Shown one piece after another: positions 7,034 to 14,957 of a stretch of DNA of 16,646 nucleotides. The translations under genes and the position numbers were made by a program. The stretch's first letter is position 1. Every line of letters begins with the position of its first letter. The notes under the pieces are model-generated. The model was not told the origin of the DNA. It worked only from the letters and a program-made list of their open reading frames with translations, and did no database searches. This DNA is from JAFMPW01 sp040830565 (GTDB taxonomy: Bacteria > Bacteroidota > Bacteroidia > Flavobacteriales > Flavobacteriaceae), in contig JBFOMC010000303.1 of NCBI GenBank assembly GCA_040830565.1, positions 1 to 16,646 on the forward strand, in the 5' to 3' direction.

Positions 7034-8761
7034 TTACAGCACCGAAGTGTCAATTTCAAAATCTGCATGTTCCCAAGCCTTTTCAAACTCGGCCTTAACG
7101 GCTTCTGCCTCTTCCATTTTCCCTTGGGCTTTCAGACTCTTATAAAGGCCCATTAACGACCAGCCATTTTGCCTTAATACTTCCAAATCTTCTTTGTAAA
7201 CTGTTTCTGCCTCTGCAAACTTTTCTGCTTTGAGCAAAACAGCGCCAAGATTTTGCCGGGTTGGAATGTGCCAGGCAGCGGGTTCTGTATAGGTAAGATT
7301 GTCTTCGGCTTCCACCGCTTTTTTAAGATGTTCTGTAGCCTTGGAAAGATCGCCTTCAAGCGCGGCCAATTCCCCAGCCACCACTTCATAGGCTATTTTA
7401 GCAATATTGGAAGATGGGTTGTGAGCGGTGGCAACAATATCCATAAGCTCTGGATCCTCCTTAAAGGTTTTTAAGGCCATCAACTCTTCCTTAGCTTCCT
7501 TTATGTTCCCTTTTCTTATAAAAGCCATACCTCTCGCATAATGTCTAATTAGGTTGAGGTGTTTAATCTCCGGATTGGGAGCAGGGATGGTCAAGATGTC
7601 GTTCCACTTTCCAAATCGGGTGTAGGCCAACATTGGTGTGGAGGCAAAATCCTGAAGAAAAGGTAAGGTGATCAGCTCTCCAGTGGGCACTTTTTCAGCA
7701 GTTTTTTTGGCTGCATCTATAGCTACCCTACTATCACCTAACAAACTTGCCGCCGACCATAGAAAATGAATGTTGTGAGGATAGTAGCCAAGAGGGTACA
7801 AGCCTTGTGAATAGCACTGCGAAATGTAATCTTCATCAGCTAGAATAGCCGCCTGGTTGGCAGTTACAGCATCTTTATAACGCCCAACCCGAATATAAAT
7901 ATGCGAAGGCATATGCACGATATGTCCGGCTGCCGGCATTAAACCTCCCAATCTGTCGGCGCTGGGCACCGCCAGATCTGGTTTGGGTAACTCTACCATG
8001 TGAATGTAGTAGTGATGTGCTCCGGGATGATCCGGATTTATTTTCATCGCTTTTTCAAGAGCCGCTTTTGCCTCCGGAATGTTTGGAGAGGGATTCCCTT
8101 CCTTATCCCAATAGTTCCACGGTACTGTGTTCATAACAGCCGCGGCGTATAACACTTGTACATCAGCATCGTCCGGAAATTGCTTTAGTACCTCGGCCAT
8201 AGCCACCATATAAGCCTCATTTAGGACGACCACATCTTTTCCTAAGTCCGTGCTATAGCGAGCACGTAGCGCATTGATCAGCGCTTGCTCTTTTGGAGTT
8301 GCATTTGCTGCAAATTTTACCGCTTTTTCTAAAGCTTTATTGTAGTTGTTTTTACGCTCGTCATCCGGAAGAGGATCATTGATATTAGGCCCAAGTGCAT
8401 AGGCTTGTCCCCAATAAGTCATTGCCGAGTTTGGATCGAGGCGGGAAGCTTCCATAAAAGAACGGTGGGCTTCAGCATGATTAAAAGCATAAGTGAGCTT
8501 CAAACCTTGATTAAAGAATGTTTGCGCTCTTTCACTATCCGAACTAATGGTAAAGTTAAGATTACCGAGGTTTTCAAATAAAGGTGAAATCTGCTGGGTG
8601 GTATCCACATCGGATAACAAGTACTTAGCTACGGTACATTTGATTGAATAAAAAGAAGCCTGTTGTGTGTCCTGCTTGGTTTGACTGTCTCTGAGGCTTA
8701 CCCAATAGCCAAGGGCTACCAACCCCAGAGCAATCAGGATACCTCCAATTTTTGTTCTCAT
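7034..8761 (-). CDS. Membrane-anchored tetratricopeptide repeat (TPR) protein with conserved-looking histidine clusters
   Basis: This 575-residue protein starts with a hydrophobic segment (about 6-22) that is either an uncleaved anchor or a signal peptide, placing the rest outside the cytoplasm. TPR-like helical repeats are visible at about 78-125 (AFNHAEAHRSFMEASRLDP), 230-260 (AKAALEKAMKINPDHPGAHH), 290-310, 430-450 and 480-560. Between them are histidine clusters unusual for a plain TPR scaffold: HHYYIH (249-254), HIVHMPSH (280-287) and HNIH (329-332). I recall such motifs in a widespread family of uncharacterised bacterial TPR proteins. No CxxCH haem motif is present. It is the first gene of the unit with SCO1 and SMP-30. 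The histidines could bind a metal, possibly copper given the neighbour, but that is inference. Confidence 0.85.
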   Translation of the reverse strand: MRTKIGGILIALGLVALGYWVSLRDSQTKQDTQQASFYSIKCTVAKYLLSDVDTTQQISPLFENLGNLNFTISSDSERAQTFFNQGLKLTYAFNHAEAHRSFMEASRLDPNSAMTYWGQAYALGPNINDPLPDDERKNNYNKALEKAVKFAANATPKEQALINALRARYSTDLGKDVVVLNEAYMVAMAEVLKQFPDDADVQVLYAAAVMNTVPWNYWDKEGNPSPNIPEAKAALEKAMKINPDHPGAHHYYIHMVELPKPDLAVPSADRLGGLMPAAGHIVHMPSHIYIRVGRYKDAVTANQAAILADEDYISQCYSQGLYPLGYYPHNIHFLWSAASLLGDSRVAIDAAKKTAEKVPTGELITLPFLQDFASTPMLAYTRFGKWNDILTIPAPNPEIKHLNLIRHYARGMAFIRKGNIKEAKEELMALKTFKEDPELMDIVATAHNPSSNIAKIAYEVVAGELAALEGDLSKATEHLKKAVEAEDNLTYTEPAAWHIPTRQNLGAVLLKAEKFAEAETVYKEDLEVLRQNGWSLMGLYKSLKAQGKMEEAEAVKAEFEKAWEHADFEIDTSVL

Positions 8762-9048
8762 TGTGTTCTTGTTAAGTTGTTAATATGGGGGAATCACTCT
8801 ACTAGTTTGCCAAAGGTCTCTGGCAAATAATGGTCATTAGATCTTTTTCAGCACGCAAAAATAAAAAGGAAGTCCTTTTAACGCCTGGAAAACTGTGTGA
8901 TCTGTTGAAAATTAGTCAATTTTAAGCATAAAACCTGTGTGAATGGACAAATTATGCTGCGGACCTTTTTGTAATTCGCTCCCGGGCATCCTAGCGGTCT
9001 TGACCTACTGCTGCCTTAAATTAGTGCGTATTTCTTGTCAAAAGCTTC
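8762..9048. other. 287-base intergenic region upstream of the TPR gene
   Basis: This gap separates two minus-strand genes. It contains a -7 promoter match for the TPR gene. I see no convincing terminator for the gene ending at 9049, no tRNA and no plausible small gene. The part at about 8955-9015 is more G/C-rich than its surroundings and has short complementary pieces (GGACC at 8962 with GGTC at 8997), but no long stem. Confidence 0.5.
8856..8863 (-). promoter_or_regulatory. Possible -7 promoter element of the TPR-SCO1-SMP30 unit
   Basis: Minus-strand TATTTTTG fits TAnnTTTG and is the same octamer as that before mnmA. It lies about 95 bases before the TPR start codon at 8761. No clear -33 element was found. 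Confidence 0.4.
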
Positions 9049-12000
9049 TTATTCTGCTCCTGTTGCCGGTTCTTCTTTCAAACTTGCCAAAAACTCTATA
9101 AGATCTCTTAGTTCTCGTTTGGAAATAAGCCTTCCCATGGCGGGCATAGCCGAAGGTAGATTTTCTCTTTTTGAAATGCGGTCTATGGCAACTTCCAGAG
9201 GTTCTGCGTTTGAGGTTCTTAAAATTATTTCGTCCTGAGTCTCCTCCAAAAGAAGGCCGGTTACCTCCTGTCCATCTTTCAGGGTCAGATGTACACTGCC
9301 ATATCCTGGTGCCAGTCTGGCGCCGGGTTCTATAAGCGATTCTAACAATTGCTCCCGGCTCAGTATATTGCCTATATTATCCATCGGAGGTCCCACTTTA
9401 CCGCCGGTCCCATCCAAGGCATGACACCTCACGCACTGCGCAGTCGGATTGTTTTTAAAAACAGTGGCTCCGGGCCACCAACTTCCCCCATAAAGGGTTT
9501 CGGTATAACCCTCAACGGTATGACCACCTTTCTTTAGGGATTCGAGTTGAGCCTGAAGAGGAGCAGATTCGGTGGCCTCGACCGCCTCAATAAGGTCTAA
9601 TATGACTCCTGGTTCTAGTTGATCTCTTTCCGCCCGGGTAATGAGGTCTTTCAAGACATTCTCACTTTTGCTCAGGGGTAGGTCTCCCAGGACACCCAGC
9701 ATACTTTGTTGTTCACGGGTAGAACCAGAACTGAAAATAGGCCTTACTATACGTAGCAGGCTCTCATTGTCCAGTTCCAGGTTGGGAATGAGCCGAACTG
9801 CTGCAGACCTTACCCTTTGGTCATTAGCTCTCATGCCGCGTTGCATTGCCGAGGCAATATTGTCATATTTAAGACGTCCGAGGGTTTCCAGAATAGCCGC
9901 GCGGACCACCGGTGATTTGTGATCCAGGAAAAGTCGATTCAGATCGGCATTAAAGCTATCGATCCCAAGATTCCCCAATAGCTTAGCTACCCCAATAAGT
10001 AAATTTTCATTTTTTTCTTTTAAGAATTCCGGAATATCTCCCTCAATTTTTTGTTTTACCACTGAGGCATCTCTGGTGATCTCACCCCTTAACCTGCCGT
10101 CAACTCTGTCCAATACAGAAGGTGAGGCCCAGGTGCCGAGCGCGGCCAGGGCTTCTCCTCGTAATACTCCTGAAACATCGCTTCTCTTAATAAAGTTTAT
10201 TAGACTTTCTAACTCTTTTTCACCTCCAACCCTAAGGGCGGCATTAATTCCCCTCCTCAAAAGAGGTTCAGAGGTAAACCTGGATTCATTCAGAACGGAT
10301 GCCAGCATAGGGAGAGCAGCTTCTATAGACCAATCTTCATTAATTGCTCGGGCAGCTTCCGCTACGATATATTCGTCTTCGTCTTGCAAGAAGCGAGCCA
10401 CTCCGGAGTGCTGAAGGCGGCGAAGTACTAAGACCGCCGCAATTCTAAGGCTTTTGTCCGGGTTGTCGCTCAAGGCCAAAATAGGTTCAACATCTCCAAT
10501 TCTGCTAAGTGCCAATACGGCGGCGTGCCTCAAGTACACATCTTCATCACCATTTGCAGCTATCAAATCCAATAGGGGTTGTACGGCATCCTTGTATTTG
10601 ATTCTACCCAAGGCCTGGGCGGCAAAAAATTGTACTCTTGCGTTACCACTGTTTAGCAGGGGAAGTAAAAGAGGAGCGGCGTCTGGGTTCTTAACATCGC
10701 CTAACACCTTTGTAGCTTGCGCAACAATTTCGGGATCGGCATCGCCTAAAAGATCCAATAGCGGATCTGATTTTCCCAGGTCTTTGTTCGCCATTTGCCC
10801 AATGGCCCAGATAGCGTGAATTCTGGCCAGTTGATTTTCTTCTTCTATTGTCGCTTTCTTAAGCGCACGATAGCCCCAAAATGTTCTGGTAGCAAGTTCA
10901 AATTGAGCTTTTTGGCGGATCCGCATGTCTGGATATCGCAAGAAGGCCAAAAGATCATCTGTGGATACATCTTCATAATCCAACGTCATTAGACGTTCAG
11001 TTTCTTCTCGTTCTTCTTTCAGATCGTTTTCTGAATCTTCAACGTCTAGCTTCCAAACTCTCCCATAGTTTTTTGTATTCCATCCGTTGATCCAATCGGC
11101 CAAATACAAAGCGCCATCAGGACCAAATCTTATACCGGTGGGGAGCACTCCACTTAAAACGTCCGTCTCCTGATCTAGTTCAAAGGAAGCTCCTTTGGGT
11201 TTTAGGCTAAAGCTCCAGATATGAGACCTACTGGGATCCCCAATAAATTCGACTAAAAAGAATTGATCTGTCCATTTTTTTCCGAGGGCCGTGCCTGGAT
11301 TATAGATCATCCCCGTAGGACCATTGTGATAATTTTGAATAGGGGGAATGATATAAGCAGCCTGGCCTTCCCATCTGGGAACATAAAGCTTTTCGTCCAT
11401 CCAAACATTGTATCCATTGTTCTTGTCGTCGGTATATTTACCGTATTGCCAATTGGCCCGCCATCCTGCATCTGAGCCCTCAACAATATGCACCAACCGC
11501 TCACTTTCTCCCCTATGATCTCCATCATTGTCAGAGGAGATGAGGTTTCCATAGGCGTCAAAAACAAATTCGTGCGTATTACGGAGTCCACGTGCAAATA
11601 CCTCAAAATCACTCCCGTCTGCGTTGGAACGCACAATCACTCCTTGATTTGGATAGTGATGTTTTGTGCCATCTTTGGCAGTGATGCTCGCACCTATGTC
11701 ACCAATTCCCCAATAGATCTTTCCGTCAGGACCTTCAACGGCACCAGACATCCCATGTCCTCCAAAGCCTATATGAACAGCGAAGCCATGGGCAATAGAT
11801 TCTTTTGTATCCATAACCCCATCTTCATTACTGTCCCATAAACGCCACATATCGGGACCAATGCCCACAAACATGTCGTCATCCCGAACCAACAATGCCC
11901 CTGCAACATCGCTTATCTCCTCATTAAAATCTTCTAATATCCGTGTAGAAATGTCGGCTATCCCATCCCCATTTTTATCTTGTAGCTTCCAAACTTCATC

Positions 12001-12474
12001 CTTTTCAACGGTAAGGTCTTTCCAGTCGTGAATACTGTCATTGTTCAGGTCTGGGAACCATTCATTTTCTTTACTCTTTTCGGGAGCGAATGTGGCTCTT
12101 AAAAAAGCCCTTCTTTCCTCAACAGATTGCAGGGATATTGAAGGAGTCATCCAGTCTCTATAACCCCGAATATCAAATTCAGAATTTTTTTGTCTATTCG
12201 TCCTGGTTAAGTAAACATTACCTTCATCATCAATATCCAAAGCAATAGGATCCGGCGCTAAAGAATCTGATGCCCACAGACTAAGAGTTAATCCCTCAGC
12301 TATCTTAGGGGCGATATTTTCCCTTGTTTCCTTGGCACTAAGCACACCTGAGCTGGAATCTTGTTGTACGGTTAGAGGTACCTCTGTCGGAATCTTTGAT
12401 TTTCTATCACAGGATACGGCATTTAGGATGATAGCAAAAATCATGAAGAAAAAAGAATGCTTATTAATTTTCAT
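9049..12474 (-). CDS. Large lipoprotein: beta-propeller dehydrogenase-like domain, HEAT repeats and C-terminal cytochrome c (CxxCH) domain
   Basis: The 1141-residue protein begins with a lipoprotein signal ending in LNAVSC (Cys22). Residues of about 55-480 match the putative membrane-bound dehydrogenase domain found mainly in Planctomycetes/Verrucomicrobia-type proteins, a propeller related to PQQ-type sugar dehydrogenases. It carries three calcium-loop-like inserts of the form DxNxDGxxD (142-150, 166-174, 214-222). Residues of about 500-990 are HEAT repeats. The last 130 residues are a haem c domain: CVRCH at 1014-1018 (codons 9421-9435), with Met1110 or Met1113 in AMPAMG as the likely sixth ligand. 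The predicted role is periplasmic oxidation of an unknown, possibly sugar, substrate with electron transfer to the attached cytochrome. It appears to be transcribed alone. Confidence 0.9.
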   Translation of the reverse strand: MKINKHSFFFMIFAIILNAVSCDRKSKIPTEVPLTVQQDSSSGVLSAKETRENIAPKIAEGLTLSLWASDSLAPDPIALDIDDEGNVYLTRTNRQKNSEFDIRGYRDWMTPSISLQSVEERRAFLRATFAPEKSKENEWFPDLNNDSIHDWKDLTVEKDEVWKLQDKNGDGIADISTRILEDFNEEISDVAGALLVRDDDMFVGIGPDMWRLWDSNEDGVMDTKESIAHGFAVHIGFGGHGMSGAVEGPDGKIYWGIGDIGASITAKDGTKHHYPNQGVIVRSNADGSDFEVFARGLRNTHEFVFDAYGNLISSDNDGDHRGESERLVHIVEGSDAGWRANWQYGKYTDDKNNGYNVWMDEKLYVPRWEGQAAYIIPPIQNYHNGPTGMIYNPGTALGKKWTDQFFLVEFIGDPSRSHIWSFSLKPKGASFELDQETDVLSGVLPTGIRFGPDGALYLADWINGWNTKNYGRVWKLDVEDSENDLKEEREETERLMTLDYEDVSTDDLLAFLRYPDMRIRQKAQFELATRTFWGYRALKKATIEEENQLARIHAIWAIGQMANKDLGKSDPLLDLLGDADPEIVAQATKVLGDVKNPDAAPLLLPLLNSGNARVQFFAAQALGRIKYKDAVQPLLDLIAANGDEDVYLRHAAVLALSRIGDVEPILALSDNPDKSLRIAAVLVLRRLQHSGVARFLQDEDEYIVAEAARAINEDWSIEAALPMLASVLNESRFTSEPLLRRGINAALRVGGEKELESLINFIKRSDVSGVLRGEALAALGTWASPSVLDRVDGRLRGEITRDASVVKQKIEGDIPEFLKEKNENLLIGVAKLLGNLGIDSFNADLNRLFLDHKSPVVRAAILETLGRLKYDNIASAMQRGMRANDQRVRSAAVRLIPNLELDNESLLRIVRPIFSSGSTREQQSMLGVLGDLPLSKSENVLKDLITRAERDQLEPGVILDLIEAVEATESAPLQAQLESLKKGGHTVEGYTETLYGGSWWPGATVFKNNPTAQCVRCHALDGTGGKVGPPMDNIGNILSREQLLESLIEPGARLAPGYGSVHLTLKDGQEVTGLLLEETQDEIILRTSNAEPLEVAIDRISKRENLPSAMPAMGRLISKRELRDLIEFLASLKEEPATGAE

Positions 12475-12621
12475 TGGTCGAACGTTACATTTAAGGACAG
12501 GAAATTATCAATATTTTGGCCGGTGTCAAAATCTTAGAAAAAATACTACATTTTGCCTAATGTCTGTATAATATCTATAAGCTTCTGAAAGAACTTTTTA
12601 GCTTACCAATAAAATCTCGCC

Positions 12622-13056
12622 TTAGTAGGTGTAAATTAGTGATTGGTTCCAGCCCTTGATCTTTAACTCAAAGCGGTTTTCCAAATCTAACTGCAAGGCG
12701 CTAAGATCAAAAGTCAGCGTTGCTGAAGTGAGATCTGTACAACTGTCTCCCTTAGTGTCTACCTTTATTCTGAGTGTTCTGATTGGAGGTGATCCGGCTT
12801 CTACGGTAGCGCTACCAATGAGTTGAATGGTGGGTTCATTACATCCTCCTTCATAACTGATTTGTAAACTCAGGCAATCCCCGTCAATACTGGCCGAGGT
12901 AACTTCAAATTCGTCAACAGAGGCCGCATCAAATTTACTTTGACTTACTTCAAGAAGACGATCGCAGCTGCTGGCTTGTTGATCATTGTTTTCCGAATCT
13001 GTGGAGCATGCGCTTAGGAGGACCAGCAAGGAAACCAAAAAAACTATCTGTCTCAT
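12622..13056 (-). CDS. Small lipoprotein of unknown function
   Basis: I do not recognise the family. The 144-residue product has a clear lipoprotein signal with lipobox LLSAC (Cys17), followed by a polar acidic linker (STDSENNDQ). The mature part has four further cysteines (31, 61, 72, 106), enough for two disulfides. The alternating pattern, for example in CLSLQISYEGGC and TLRIKVDTKGDSC, suggests a small beta-sandwich. It stands apart from its neighbours by 147 bases (to the cytochrome fusion gene) and 116 bases (to the response regulator gene). Its signal peptide, codon use and lack of a long competing frame support it as a real gene. Confidence 0.75.
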   Translation of the reverse strand: MRQIVFLVSLLVLLSACSTDSENNDQQASSCDRLLEVSQSKFDAASVDEFEVTSASIDGDCLSLQISYEGGCNEPTIQLIGSATVEAGSPPIRTLRIKVDTKGDSCTDLTSATLTFDLSALQLDLENRFELKIKGWNQSLIYTY

Positions 13057-13172
13057 AGTTATTATTTACCGCCAATATACCATTTTTAAAGGAAAAAAGG
13101 AGGTTTTGCGTTTACGCACTGAGCCAATATTACTGAGGTTGCTACTTAAGTCGAAACCCGTTTATTGGTTCC

Positions 13173-13580
13173 TTAGGCATGATCGTCTATCAATTTTTGC
13201 GCAATGGTTTTTGTCATGGGTTTTTTGATAAATCCATGAATTAATCCTGTATTCTCTGCCAGCTCCATTTCCTCCGTACTTAAGCTTGCCGTAAGCATAA
13301 GAAGGATCTTGCCTCCCCAATACCTGCTTTCTAGTTTTATGTACTCTTTTAGAAACTCCCAGCCGTTCATTCTGGGCATATTAATGTCTAGTAAAATGAG
13401 ATCGGGCCTGGGAAACTCTCCACCGCTTTCTGCCCTTTGCAGATACTTTAATGCCTGTAGTCCGTTTTCTACTGCAACGATCTCATCGGCACAATCCAGT
13501 TGCTTTAGTATCATGCTATGAAGAAAATTGGTGGCACTATCATCGTCTACCAATAAAATACGATTAAACTTCTTCTTCAT
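13173..13580 (-). CDS. Single-domain response regulator (CheY-like receiver)
   Basis: The 135-residue protein is only a receiver domain, with no output domain. The phosphorylation site is complete: acidic residues Asp12-Asp14 (VDDD), phospho-acceptor Asp65 (LLDINMP), Thr97 (MLTAS) and Lys120 (IKKP). Such proteins work by phosphorylation-dependent contacts with a partner or as part of a phosphorelay. No histidine kinase is in the window. The gene starts 16 bases after the DUF58 stop on the same strand, so it is probably the last gene of the MoxR operon, although an internal promoter cannot be ruled out. Confidence 0.92.
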   Translation of the reverse strand: MKKKFNRILLVDDDSATNFLHSMILKQLDCADEIVAVENGLQALKYLQRAESGGEFPRPDLILLDINMPRMNGWEFLKEYIKLESRYWGGKILLMLTASLSTEEMELAENTGLIHGFIKKPMTKTIAQKLIDDHA

Positions 13581-13596
13581 AATTTTGATATTTAAG

Positions 13597-14931
13597 TTAC
13601 AGTAGCCCTCTGGCTTTGATCTCCAAATATTTATTGATGGTATTTAGCGTTAGGTCTTTGGGTTTGGTCAAGATAGTCTGTATTCCGTACTTCTTCAATT
13701 CATTGACAATTAGTTTTTTCTCGTATACGAACTTTTCGGCTATAGTTTGTTGAAATATCTGGTGCACCGTTTCAGCCTGTTTTTCTGCAAATTGGGTGAG
13801 TTCTGTATTTTCGAAGAAAATGACCACCAAAAGGTGTTGCTTGCTTATGGCTTGTAAATAAGGCAATTGTCTATGCAGTGCATCTAAAGTCTCAAAATTT
13901 GTATAGAGCAGCAAAAGACTTCGATGGTTTATATGCCGCTTAATATCTATATACAGCCGGCTAAAGTCGCTCTCTGCAAAATTCGTCTGCAAATTGTACA
14001 AGGTTTCCAAGATCAGATTCATTTGAGAGCTACGCCTTTCGGCAACAACCCTGTTTTCTACCCCATTGCTAAAGGCGAACATCCCGGCCTTATCTTGTTT
14101 CTTTATCGCAATATTGCTAATGACCAGGGTAGCATTAATGGCATAGTCGAGCAGGCTTAGTTCCTCAAAAGGCATTTTCATTACCCTACCTTTATCTATG
14201 ACGGAGTATACCGGTTGCGATTTCTCATCCTGATATTGGTTGACCATCAACTGGCTTTTTTTTGCAGTGGCTTTCCAATTTATATTTCTAATATCATCGC
14301 CCTGGACGTATTCCTTTATTTGCTCAAACTCCATTGTATGCCCAATACGCCGTATTTTTTTTAAGCCGTATTCAAACAAGCGGTTGGTAAAAGCCATCAG
14401 GTCATATTTTCTAAGTTGTAGGAAGGAAGGATATACGGGAACTTCCTGAGCTTTATTGAAAGTATATTTTTTTGAGATCAAACCCAGAGGGGAAGAAACA
14501 AAAACAATTAGGTTGCCAAAGGAGTAAACCCCTCTTTCTGTAGGCCTTAAATCGTAATTGAAAAACTTGTTTTCTTTTTTTTGCAGCGAGGTTTTTAGCT
14601 CAAAATCGCGTTTTTGAAATTGATGTGGTAATTCATCAATAATCCGTGCAGAGATAGAAAAGGGATAGCGATTTATGATCCTTATTTTAATGGGATTATG
14701 ATCTCCGTTGGAAAGCTTTTCTGGTATTATTCGCTCGCCTGAAACCCCTCTGGCTCTTGAAAATACGATAAAAAGGTCTATGAACACACTGCTGACAAAA
14801 AGGTAAAAGAGAAACTTTAGAATATCCAGGAGATTAGGAAAGATATAGGCAAGAATAAAGCCTAGCACAAGTATCACCAAAGTGATGAAAAACCGCTCCC
14901 GGAAATATGTTACTCTGAAAAATCGTTTCAT
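13597..14931 (-). CDS. DUF58 domain membrane protein (MoxR partner)
   Basis: The 444-residue protein has two N-terminal membrane segments (about 15-31 and 35-58) followed by a beta-rich region and the DUF58 core. The core signature is EYVQGDDIRNINWKATAK (207-224), followed by a VWA-like fold. The place where many DUF58/VWA proteins have the MIDAS motif DxSxS reads DKGRV here (Asp246), so classical metal-dependent adhesion is doubtful. DUF58 proteins are regularly encoded next to MoxR ATPases, which are thought to remodel or load VWA-type partners. The start follows an AGAAGG stretch four bases upstream of the ATG. It lies 26 bases after moxR and 16 before the response regulator. Confidence 0.92.
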   Translation of the reverse strand: MKRFFRVTYFRERFFITLVILVLGFILAYIFPNLLDILKFLFYLFVSSVFIDLFIVFSRARGVSGERIIPEKLSNGDHNPIKIRIINRYPFSISARIIDELPHQFQKRDFELKTSLQKKENKFFNYDLRPTERGVYSFGNLIVFVSSPLGLISKKYTFNKAQEVPVYPSFLQLRKYDLMAFTNRLFEYGLKKIRRIGHTMEFEQIKEYVQGDDIRNINWKATAKKSQLMVNQYQDEKSQPVYSVIDKGRVMKMPFEELSLLDYAINATLVISNIAIKKQDKAGMFAFSNGVENRVVAERRSSQMNLILETLYNLQTNFAESDFSRLYIDIKRHINHRSLLLLYTNFETLDALHRQLPYLQAISKQHLLVVIFFENTELTQFAEKQAETVHQIFQQTIAEKFVYEKKLIVNELKKYGIQTILTKPKDLTLNTINKYLEIKARGLL

Positions 14932-14957
14932 TTACCTTCTCATTAGATAGCTCTTAG

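Noticed and set aside
8955..9015. Possible SRP RNA or tRNA in the G/C-richer intergenic patch
   Set aside because: The conserved SRP loop order and any cloverleaf are absent on both strands; it is kept only as an unexplained patch.
9641..11841. Several plus-strand open frames of 60 to 121 codons opposite the large cytochrome fusion gene
   Set aside because: They are antisense shadows of a long, well-supported coding region, with no domain or signal of their own.
13085..13125. Possible terminator for the response regulator gene around TGCGTTTACGCA
   Set aside because: The stem is only four to five base pairs with too small a loop and weak T run.
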